In this document: one piece after another, positions 47,429-59,400 of the stretch
How positions within the stretch are numbered: position 1 is the first letter of the stretch
Layout of the letters: each line of letters starts with the position of its first letter
Source: Nematostella vectensis
Lineage: Eukaryota > Cnidaria > Anthozoa > Actiniaria > Edwardsiidae
NCBI RefSeq assembly: GCF_932526225.1
Contig: NC_064044.1
Location: forward strand, 14,571,453-14,635,452
Length of the DNA: 64,000 bases
Reading direction: 5' to 3'
Notes under the pieces: generated by a model
What the model saw: only the letters and a program-made list of their open reading frames with translations
Told to the model about the DNA's origin: nothing
The model's database searches: none
Translations under genes and position numbers: made by a program

Positions 47429-50400
47429 ATGTCTATTGATCTTCAAAACGCCAAAGCCGAAGCGCATGAAAATGCTGCCAAACTTGTCGCCACTATGCTT
47501 CAGGTTGGTTTAAATGTCTCACAGTAATAACGTAGATTCTAAACTGTATGCGTTGTTGGTTCGCTTGTATCCAAGGTATGCTTCAGGTTTGCTAAGATGT
47601 ATCTTAATTTACCGTGGATTTTAAACCTGTATGCGTTGTGGTTTCGCTTATATCCAAAATTTTGGTAAAATTAAGCGAATGATGTACTTAAGTAATTAAC
47701 TTAACTCATAACTTAAGGTTTTGGCACCTATTCTCGTCCACTTTATCTTTGAAATGTATTTCTCGCTAGAATTTCAAGTCAAAGAGGAATATTTTGCGTT
47801 GTTGAGCTTCTTCCACCTTAGAGTAATTGTGTAAAATTCGACCATTCTCACAAGTTTGTTTTCTTTTTACAGAGAAAAATCAAAGTTAAATACTTTTCCA
47901 TTTGGAAAAATAAAACGGAGAATTTGTTAAATTTTAGCAAAAAAACCCTCAGAAATAATCTCTGATAAATGTAGTTTGCAAAAGTGCATTTGATTCTAAT
48001 TTAAGCTTCATTTGGCTTCACACCAAGCGATTCAAAACTGACATTTTGCACGCGCAATAGGCTGCATTGCGTGACTTAAATTTGTTTTGAATCGTTTAAC
48101 ACATTGACCCCTCAACCGGCCTGTACCGGCTTTGGGAAGTACCCACAACCCAAAAAATTCATAAATGCAAAATAAACACAACAAGATGAAGATACTCAGG
48201 CATCAGTCTAAGGGATAAATGGTCTTGCAGATATGCATCCAACCAAGGTGTTGGCATCTACTCTTAAGCCAAATAATAGCACAGGTTCTTTGACAAATCT
48301 CAAATCGAACAAGGAGAGAAAAGCAGAATCACCCCTCTCTATAAAACGCTGAAAATACCACACAAGGATGAGAGATCAGCAAACACAGCTCAAGACACAA
48401 ATAGATACCTTTATTCTGATCCTCCAGGTACATTTCCATGGCCTCAAAACACAATGTCCACTCCTTGAAGGATTGTACAACCACAAAGATGTCTTTACGT
48501 ATTGCAAAGCATTCTGGGAGATCCAGGGGGAAATTCACGAGGGGAGGGCCAGTCAACACTCCTCTCCCCAAAGTCAGATGGTTTTTTATAAGTCTTTTCA
48601 CCCCGAAGCCAAACAAATCAATTCCAGGTCATACAGACCCAAAATAGCAGTGTAAACAATTTTGGAATTAATTTGGTTTCAGAAAAGACAACATTTAGGA
48701 GAGCTGTGGTGATTCATTAGAAAATTATTTTCTCATCCAGGCAAAGCTAAACAAGAAAAAATCATTATGAATCCACCTTTGCTTGCAAATATCCATAAGC
48801 AAAGCACTTAATTATGCCCCAAAAGACTTCATGATGTCCTGAGACACTCCTAATATGCTCATAGCTGTATTTTTGATGAAAAATACAAGCAACCATCAAC
48901 TTGTGCTGGCTTCAGCACAATGACGAGGGATTAAAAGTGGGGACCAGAAAGCACTGTTGGAAAGCTTGGATACCGCTGACTAGGTGCAGCTGTGTTTGAC
49001 TTTGACGGGCTGTATAAAACTCAGAATAGGGGGGGAGGTATCTGTTTTCAGTCTGTTTTTTTGTAAATTCAGCTAAAAAAAAGCCAGGAGTCAATGTGTT
49101 AAGTGGTCAAGAATAGGTGCCGTGACCGAGGCTCAAACATTGAAAGCTAACATGAAACTGAGGCTGAAACAAAGGGCAGAAAGCACCCTGGGACATCAAT
49201 AACTGAATGGCAGATTTGCAGAGCGGTTTTCATCACGATTGGTAAATGTTGGAAATTTTTACGTTTTTTTTTGTCCTCTCGTAGTGCAATCAAACACAAT
49301 TTTTGTATGTTTTTTTACGGTGCGTAAGATCATAATAATAAACATTCGTAAAAGAAAGCATGTTTTACCTACATTGTTTCTTTGACTCAATGTGTCAATT
49401 TCTGCTTGTTCTTCGTAGTTTACTAAATATTTGATATTATTTTTGTGATGTCGAGTATAGGTCCTGGACGAGAATAGGTGCCAATGCCTTAAGTTATTTC
49501 CTGTAGAAATTATGTTATGTAGTTATTTGAACAATAGTTGCTTAAATCAGCTCATTTATTTATTATTTTAGGCCATGTTACAATCATGTTTGAGGCTAGT
49601 GTGAGCGAACTCACACTACTGTATTTTGTTTATGTTTTCTAAACTCTTCAAATAAGCTCTGGATTTCTTAGAAACTCCTGTCCATTACAAACATTAATAG
49701 TCTTTGCAAAGTTCACACCAGAGGTAGCATTTCTTGTTTGCACACTATGTATTTCTTTATATTGTTTGTAGAGAATATATGTTATTTACCAGCTGGGAAG
49801 TCCGTATCATGAATACCGTGACTGAGGTCAGTATTTTCAAAGCCAAGGTCACGGTATTTCATGATATGGGCCGACCCTTAGCTGGGAAATAACATATTTT
49901 TTTTTTTCAATAGATTTTCCAACTTTGTTTACCTTACGGGCTTAAGGTTGCATGAGTCAAGTTTTTGCTTCAGGACTTTTGTTGATGTTCTTGAAGATTT
50001 TGTTTGCTCATGATCATTCAATAAACTCCATTTTGTATTTCCACACAAGGCTTTTAATTCTCCAGAAATACAGAACCTCCAAAGAAGACATTCTCTGAGT
50101 TTTGACCAACAATTTTGTAAACATAATTTAGTCCAAATTGATGCATCTCTCTAAACTTGAACTGATCGTAGAAATGTCTTATTTTGCTTTAAATCCTCAC
50201 TAAATATTCACTAAAGAACTTCTATTGAATGTGGATACGTTAAGCTGGTTATGCAGGTAAATTCCTAGAGTGATTGGTCATTTTTCTTTGTATGAAGAGA
50301 CGATTTGCTGCTTTTTCTATCCCAAATAAACTTTCAGCAAACTTGAAATTGTCGCACGCTTTGCAAAATCATTATGGCGGAAAATTGTCAAAAGACAGGG

Positions 50401-53400
50401 AGTTTGAAGTCAATGATTCTAGATAAAATGACAAATAAATGGCCGTTACAATGCGAAGATCTATAACCTTGGGAGTAAAAAGCCAGTTTTTGATGGTCAT
50501 TTTACAAATCTTCTTACCATTTGAGCTTTGGAGGTGAGCGGTCCAGTATTGCGAGAGGCAATCAGAGCGCACGATTTGATGGATACCGGGCCCCACAAAA
50601 AATAATATGCTTTCATTGCTGCAGGATTTCTTGCAAGAGGATGCATTTTAATTATGTGTCCTATGTATGTATGCGGCCACAGGCAGCCCATCTTGAAAGA
50701 CATGAACTAAAAGAAGACACAAGCAACTATCAACACACTTCTACTTCCCCTGGTCTTTGTGTGTAGCAACACCACATCTCCTATACACTTTGCTCTTGCT
50801 ATACTAAATAATTGATAACTCAGTGCAAGTTCTGTGAAACAAAAAGCCTGCAAGCTGATTATTTCTTCATACAGACCGAGCAAGTGAGGTTAATAAAAGT
50901 TTTATTATATGCCATTTTTTAGCATATGTTGCCGAAAGAAACGTAAAGTTCTGGCAAACAGTACAAAACACAGGGAGCCCATTCAAATCAGCGCATTGTT
51001 TAGTTATAGCATGTGCTTAGTTTGTAAATATCAATTAGGTCACAAACTCTTCAATAAAACTCCTTCCAAATACATATTTCTTACTCTTTATTGCATCCAT
51101 TCATGTTTGGAACACTAATTTTATACCCTCATGTCAATTTTTTTCAGAAATATTTGGGTTTTGCAAACACTCGATTTCAAGCCTAAAGGCTTAAATTCAG
51201 ACAAGGGTGGAAAGTTATTCCCAAACTAAGTCACGCTACTTCTGCTGAATTTATTTGTATTTAAATAAAATCAACACACAGAATAAATTTCTCCAATATA
51301 TCACTTGATTGATGATGGAGCTAACTTCTGATGGCAATTGCTGCCATTATAAAGCACAGGCGAAATTTCAGCTGCGATTTGAAATAACACCTTACCTTAA
51401 AATTAGTCATGGAAACAGGTCTGACCACGACGTCTCTGCAAAAAAATTAGACAAAAAAACATCCAGAGGGGGCAAGATTTTGTTTGCATTTGATACAAAG
51501 AGTCGGGTGGGTCACTTTTGCGTACTCAGAATACTAATTCTATACCCACCCGACCACTCTTTGTATCAAACGCAAACAAACTCCTCCCCCTCTGGCTCCC
51601 TGTGTACAAAACAGGCCTGTTGTGCCAAGTGCAATGTTAATTAATTTTTAATCCTTACAATGTATATGATTCAGCTTCCCTTTAGAGAAAGGCACTCTTT
51701 GGCTGAGAGGTGTGCCTCTGTTATAGTCTAAAAATGAAATCAGTTAATATTGATACTGTAAATATTTTTTAGAATCCAGACAGTTTGGATAAGGTGGAGC
51801 AATGGAGAAGGCGTGTGATGCGCAACAAGGTAAGGGAAGACCGTGTTTCGATGAAAATAAAAGTTGTAATTGTTTCATGAATTCACATTAAAGATAATGT
51901 AATTTTGTGTGTAAATCTAGGTTTTCAAAGAAGGTTGCACTTCTTTAATTTTAGGGTTGGGAATGTAGTAGGATTCATGTTTATATGCCTGTAAACTTTC
52001 AAATGCTTTTCAATGTACAGGATTCAGCCAACTAAACATTCTTTAAAATAGTTGTACAAAATATAAATATTAAGTTAATAAGTTATACCATTGCAGAAGG
52101 GAAATCTAATGATGATCTAATGAGATAGCACTCTTTATTTTGCATCATTGAATTTAAAGATTCCACTGTAATCAGCTATTGAGCCACAACACAAATACCT
52201 GGTTTATCACTTCCTTTGATTGCCCAAGTAGAATATGCACAAGTCTTGAGTACTTTCAAGTGAAGGTTAGGTTACTCGAGACCTGCACTGTTTTGGTAAT
52301 ATGGTATCAGTATTAAATTGCATTTATTTTATCTACTCTTTGCTGCCCACTCCAGGCTTCAGTAGAAGCAAGACTTAAAACAGCAGTACAGTCCCAACTA
52401 GAGGGAGTCCGCACTGGACTTGGACAGTTACAAGGGTAATGTAATCTGCTCAGATAAGACTGATAGGCCCAGATAGGGTAAGATAGCTACAGGGGTAATG
52501 TAATACATCCTGACAGGACTTATACAATAGCTACAGGGGTAATGTAATGCATCCAGGCAGGACTTATAAGATAGCTACAGGGGTAATGTAATACATCCAG
52601 ACAGGACTCATACAATAGCTGCAGGGGTAACGTAATACATCCAGGCAGGACTTATACAATAGCTACAAGGGTAATGTAATACATCCAGACAGGACTTATA
52701 CAATAGCTACAGGGGTAATGTAATACATCCAGGCAGGACTTATACAATAGCTACAAGGGTTATGTAATACATCCAGACAGGACTTATACAATAGCTACAG
52801 GGGTAATGTAATACATCCAGACAGGACTTATACAATAGCTACAGGGGTAATGTATTACATCCAGGCAGGACTTATAAGATAGCTACAAGGGTAATGTAAT
52901 ACATCCAGACAGGACTTATACAATAGCTACAAGGGTAATGTAATACATCCAGACAGGACTTATACAATAGCTACAAGGGTAATGTAATACATCCAGACAT
53001 GACTTATACAATAGCTACAAGGGTAATGTAATACATCCAGACAGGACTTATACAATAGCTACAAGGGTAATGTAATACATCCAGACAGGACTTATACAAT
53101 AGCTACAGGGGTTATGTAATACATCCAGACATGACTTATAAGATAGCTACAGGGGTTATGTATAACTCTTCGCTGAGAGAGGGATGCGTACCAGATCAGC
53201 TGAAGGAATCAATCATCCGCCCTATCCCTAAGTGTTCTCCACCCAAGAAACCACAGGATGACTTAAGGCCCATAACGTTAACATCTCAGCTCGCCAAGGT
53301 CCTTGAAGGATTCACCCTACAGTCTCTATTTAAGCAAGTAATTGATAAGTTGGTCTCTAGGCAGTTTTCTTTGAAAGGAAAATCCACCACTCAAGCATTA

Positions 53401-56400
53401 ATTTATTGTCTGCATACAATACTTGAGTCTTTAGACAGAGGCGAGAATTATATTCATATATTTTTTGCCGATTTTTCGTAAGGTTATGACTTAGTAGACC
53501 ACAATGTATTGGTGCAAGAGCTTGACCTTCTGGCCGTAGATGCCCATCTTAAGCAATGGGTGAGTGCATTTCTTACTGCTAGACCTCAAAGAGTCATGAT
53601 CAATGGGGTTTTGTCTGAGTATGTACGTCCCCATGGGGGTATCCCTCAGGGCACTAAAATCGCGCCTCTCTTATTTGCCGTCTTAGTAAACAGATTAGTA
53701 GATAACTGGCCGTATAGGGTAAAATATGTTGATGATACCACTATTTATGAGGTTGTACCAAGATGCTCGCCTAGTTACCTTCCTTTTATCGCTAATGAAA
53801 TCTGTGGGTTTGCAACACAACGCGGCATGCGATTAAATCCTAGCAAGTGTAGGGAGCTAGTAATTAATTTCCTAAAATATCAACCATCTCCCACATGTGC
53901 ACTCAATTTAATGGGCTCAACTATCAAAAGGGTTACCTGCTACAAGTTTCTTGGAGTTTTCATTAGTCATGACCTGTCTTGGAATAATCATGTAGAACAC
54001 GTGTTCAGTAAGGCAAATAAGCGCCTGTACGCGTTAAGACTTCTCAAAAAGGCTGGCTTATCAGTACATGATTTGTGTACTATTTATTGCGCGCTCATAA
54101 GGTCTGTACTCGAGTATGCGTCGCCAGTGTGGGCTGCTCTACCGGAATACCTATCTGAGCACCTGGAGTCTATACAGAAAAGAGCTTTAAAAATCATTCT
54201 AAGGCACGAATATACGAGCTATAGTAGTGCCCTTGCCTCAACGTCTCTCCAATTTTTGTCTGAGAGAAGGGATGAAGCATGTCGGAAATTTATGGCAAGA
54301 GCTAAAACTGTTGAACCCTTAAAATCTGTGGTTAATAACATGACAACTGTCCAACATGGATATAATTTGAGATCAGGAAATGAGAAAATAATAGGACCGC
54401 AAGCTAAAACTTGTAGGTTTAGAGATTTTGTGACTGTGCGCTATTGTTAGTTTCTGTGTGACGACCTCTCACTTGTAATTCAGCCATGATAGCTGCAATG
54501 GTGTAGAAATAAACATATATTATTATTATTATTATTATTATTATACATCCAGACATGACTTATAAGATAGCTACAAGGGTAATGTAATACATCCAGACAG
54601 GACGTATAAGATAGCTACAAGGGTAATGTAATATATCCAGACATGAAATATACGATAGCTGCAAGGGTAATGTAATACATCCAGACATGACTTATACGAT
54701 AGCTACCAGGGTAATGTAATATATCCAGACAGGACATAATACACCAAAAACTGGAAATCGACTCTGCCAAATTTTCGTCTTCAATAAGACTTCTTCAGGG
54801 CAGACTGAAGAAGGTGAATCGTTACAAGCTTATTTACATCAGAATAGTGGCGCGAGACGCAAAAACATTACAACTGACAAAAACATGCATTTTCTAGAAT
54901 AGCGCGCGCTATGGATAAAAAGAATTTACACATCTCTACGTGGGTTCCTACTACAAAAAAAGTCATCACTATTAAGACCCCGCGGGTAGATAGACTTAAG
55001 CCGATAAGCTCTCTGGCCTTCCCTTTCCCTAAGCTGAGCCTCAGAGTTACACTTATCTATAAGTTGTACCATAACATTATTAAGACCTAAATGATTGTTG
55101 CAATGAAAATGTTGATAGATAAGGTCATCCTTAACTCTTTCACTAACCGGTAAACTAGGGTGCTTATTCAACCTACTTTTATGATTATTAAAACGCTTCC
55201 TAAAACTATTGATAGTAGACCCTACGTATTGCTTGCTACACATAGAGCAAGTAATTAGATAAACAACAAAATCTGAGTTACAGTCCAAGTCAAAATTAAT
55301 GACATATTTCTTATTAGTAACTGTACTGCGAAACTCCCGCCCTGTCTTAAGAAAGTTACACACCCTACACCTTTTACCTCTCTAAGAGAGGAGTGCACCA
55401 ACATATCCTTTAAACTCCTAGGTTTCCTATAAGCCACCATAGGTACCGTACCAATAGCACCCCTACATCTACTAGAAGATTCTAGAACTGGCTGTAAATT
55501 ACGAAGAATTCTGTAAATTACGAATTTCTTGTAACGATTCACCTTCTTCAGTCTGCCCTGAAGAAGTCTTATTAAAGACGAAAATTTGGCAGAGTCGATT
55601 TTCAGTTTTTGGTGTATTGTATTCATTGTTCTGGTACGAGATCGCAACAGTTTGGGCTTTTTGATTCTATTCAGACAGGACATACAAGATAGCTACAAGG
55701 TTAATGTAATAGATCCAAAGAGGACTTATAAAATGGATTTATAAGGTAGCTATAACATCAATATAATGCAGTACATCCAGACAGAACATATCAGATAACT
55801 ACATGGGTAATATAATGGAGTACATCTAGACAGGAGTTGGACAGCTACAGGACTAATATAGTTGCTGTTGATGGGTATTCACTGATTTTTTGTTATATTT
55901 TTTAATAGGGCTCTGCAAGATATCAAACAGATCAAGCAAAGGTTGGTTGGTTTCAGGGTTGGTTGATGGGGACCTGAAAGGCCTGTCTAAGCTCTGATGT
56001 TTCTGACATATCCTTTTTATTGTTTAGTATGGAGGAAGTTGATTGGAACCTAAAGAAACAGCCTGTATGAGCTAGCAATTATATATTTTTTATTTTGTTT
56101 AGCATGGAGGAGGTTGATGGGAACCTCAAGGGTGTGTCAAAGCTAGCGGAGGACCTGGAGCAGGTGAAGCAGGTCCAGTACCGGCACTCCCAGCTGTCAA
56201 AGTGCAATGAGCTGCTGAACCACATCTTCAATGTGCCGGAGAATGTGGAGAAGGCTTATATACTGATCAGCGATGGGAAGCTGTTGCTTGCTCATAAATG
56301 GTTTGTAGCAATGGGAAGCCAGGGGCGGATACAGGGGGGTGGATTGGGTGGATATTCACCCCCCTTTTTGAGTAAAAAAAATTGAAAAGTCACTTTGTTT

Positions 56401-59400
56401 GAAGAAAATAAATGTCTGAGGTAGAGGAAGCACTGTCCATTTTCCTTCGCCTGCTTGACTTTGCTGACGCGACAAATCCAATTCAGCGTGAAGTATTGTA
56501 AGATCTATGTAGTGACCTAGCAAGAACTACTTGATATTATCCACCCCCATTTTGAAATCCTGGACCCGCCCCTGCCAGGGGCCAATCTATGGGTGGGCCG
56601 AACAGGCCTAAGCCCCCATTTTCAGATATTCAGCTTAGAAAGTACAATAAATATATAGATATCCACCAAATCCCCCCTTTCTTGGAACCCCCGCTTTTTT
56701 AAACTTCTGGATCCGCCTCTTGAAGCTATTGCTTGTCCACAAATGGTTTGTGATAGTGATGGTAGTCTTGCAGAGAGAGTGTTCTCTATTGACCTTTGCA
56801 CCTTTTAGTGAAAGTGTAGTAGTAAAGCCAGCACCAATATTAAACTCTATAAGTATTAAAATAAGCTGAAGTGTATTCCATGGTCTTATTAATTGGTGAG
56901 GTAAATGTTACTTCTATTGAAAAGCTGAAATCATTTTTTTTCAGAAGCTGGCAGTGTTATTAAAGTTTACTAGATAAGCTATAAATAGTGGGAGCAGTTT
57001 ATTATTCCCAGTTTCTTGCTATGTGTTTTTGGCATCCGTGATAAACATACATTCGTAACACTGGCTCTAAATCATTTCCATAGTGTCTCATTTTGCTTCA
57101 AAGCATTGGATACATGAGTAAATATCTAGACATAAACATGTTTTTTTTTTTCAATTCAGCCTTGCAGATCTTGAGGCTACTAGAGATGAGTTCCTGTTTG
57201 AGGTCCACAAGATGTCTCAAAGTGATGATCGGCTGTTATGACAGCGGCGTGGTTGGACGTGCCTAGCTTTAGCTCCGCGTTTTGAAGTCGTTGTTTGCAC
57301 TTTCATGTGCATTAAGTTCATATATGTAATTCAAATATTTAGTGTTGTCGTATGTGTCTATTTGTTCTTTATTTTTTTGTGGCCATGGCTTTAACAAGAG
57401 AGGTTTTGGAAGAACTACTCGACAAGAAACTGGCGCCATTACAGGCGTCTCTTGACTTTCTAAATGAAAAGTACGACATCATCTTAAAGAAAGTCTCAGA
57501 TCAAGAGGTTAAAGTAAAAGAACTCTCGAAAGAGAATTCTCGTCTTCTTTCGGAAGTGGGGCTACTCAGATCTACATTATCAAACCAAGGGAAATGGCTA
57601 AACGATCTAGAGCAATATGGCCGCCGGGAATGCCTCGAGATCCGTGGGATCCCTGAGGTTAAAGGAGAAGACACTTCTCAAATAGCGTGTCAAGTCGCCA
57701 ACCTAATTGGGGTCAAGCTCTCGAGACAGGATATCTCGACCAGCCACCGCATCAAGCCTAAAAACTCGACGGCAAAGTTCCCGCCCTCCATCATAGTCAA
57801 ATTTACAAGCCGTGACAAGCGAGACGAAACATACAAAGCCAGGGGGAGGTTGCGTGAGCTCTCCACACACAACGTGCCTGGCCTGGATAGATTTAAAAGT
57901 AACTCGATCTATCTCAGTGAGTCTCTCACTCAAAGAAACAAGGCATTATTCAAAAGTGCGTTGGAGGATAGAAAACAAATGAAGTATGACTTCATTTGGA
58001 CTGCAAATGGAAACATCTATTTGCGCAAGAATGAACGCAGTCCATCGATTCATGTTACCGATGAATCGGTATTAATAAATCTAAGAAGCTCCAGCTTTGT
58101 TCACGAAGTCGAAGGGGCGACGGCGATGACAGATACCAACATCTCCTCCAAGAGCGACAGTGCGGCAAGTACAAATACAGCAAGTTAAGAATAAGTCACA
58201 TAGCTAACATGTATTCTTTCCATCGAAGTTTACAATTAACTAGATCACATATAAGTTCTTATGTTGACTTACAATGACTAGAGTTATCTGTCACATTTGT
58301 TCTAAAATTATAAGAAAGAACTGTCGTGCTGTCGAATGCGATTCATGTTTACAGTGGTGTCACTTTAAATGCTCAAAATTGTTGCTTAAACAGTTTAATC
58401 ATTTATCGCTCACCAACGATTTATGGCTCTGTCAGCCCTGCTATTCTGAAGTCTTTCCCTTTCACAATTTAAACAACAATGATCTATTGGATCTAGTCTT
58501 TAATTCCAATACATTGTGCCACTGCTCCCCATTCATTGATCGCGTTCGCCTTGAAAATCTTCCTCATCTAGACATAGTTTCTAGTTTGAATTTTCCGAAT
58601 TTAAGTGACTTTGATTTAGATATTAATATTCCTAGTCAGATTAATTCAAAATACTACTCCCCCCATGAATTTCACTCGTCTTATGAGCTTTCAAATTTAT
58701 CAGACAAATCGCTCTCACTTCTTCATTGTAATATAAGAAGTATTTCAAAAAACTTTGATAAATTACAAGATATGCTTTCTACTTTAAATCATCCTTTTAA
58801 GTTAATTGCTCTATCTGAAACCTGGCATTCTGACTGTAGAGAGCATATTGCTAATTGTTCTCTCCCAGGTTTTACTTATATATCGAAACCGACTAAATTT
58901 TCAGTTGGGGGAGTAGGTTTATTTATAGCTGATTCTTTTAATTTCATTTTGAGGGAGGACTTATCCATTTCAAATGATCAACAAGAATCTTTATGGGTTG
59001 AAATACAAAATAATAAGGGTAGCAAAAACATATTATGTGGAGTTATTTACCGCCATCCAAATAGTTCTCTTGACCCCTTTTTAGAACATTCCTATAAAAC
59101 CATGGACAAAATCAGTAAGGAGGGAAAGCTCTGCCTTTTTTCAGGTGACATAAATTTGAATTTATTAAATTCAGACTCCCACCAACAAACAGGGGAATTT
59201 CTTAATACTTTATTTTCATATTCTTTTCAGCCACATATCTTGCAACCTACTAGAATAACTGATCATTCGGCCACGCTCATAGACAATATATTTTTTAACT
59301 CGCTCGAACATAAAACTTGTAGTGGCAATATTGTTTATCCCTTAACAGATCATCTTCCCAATTTTCTGACAATAGATTCAATTAATATCAATGTCTCAAA

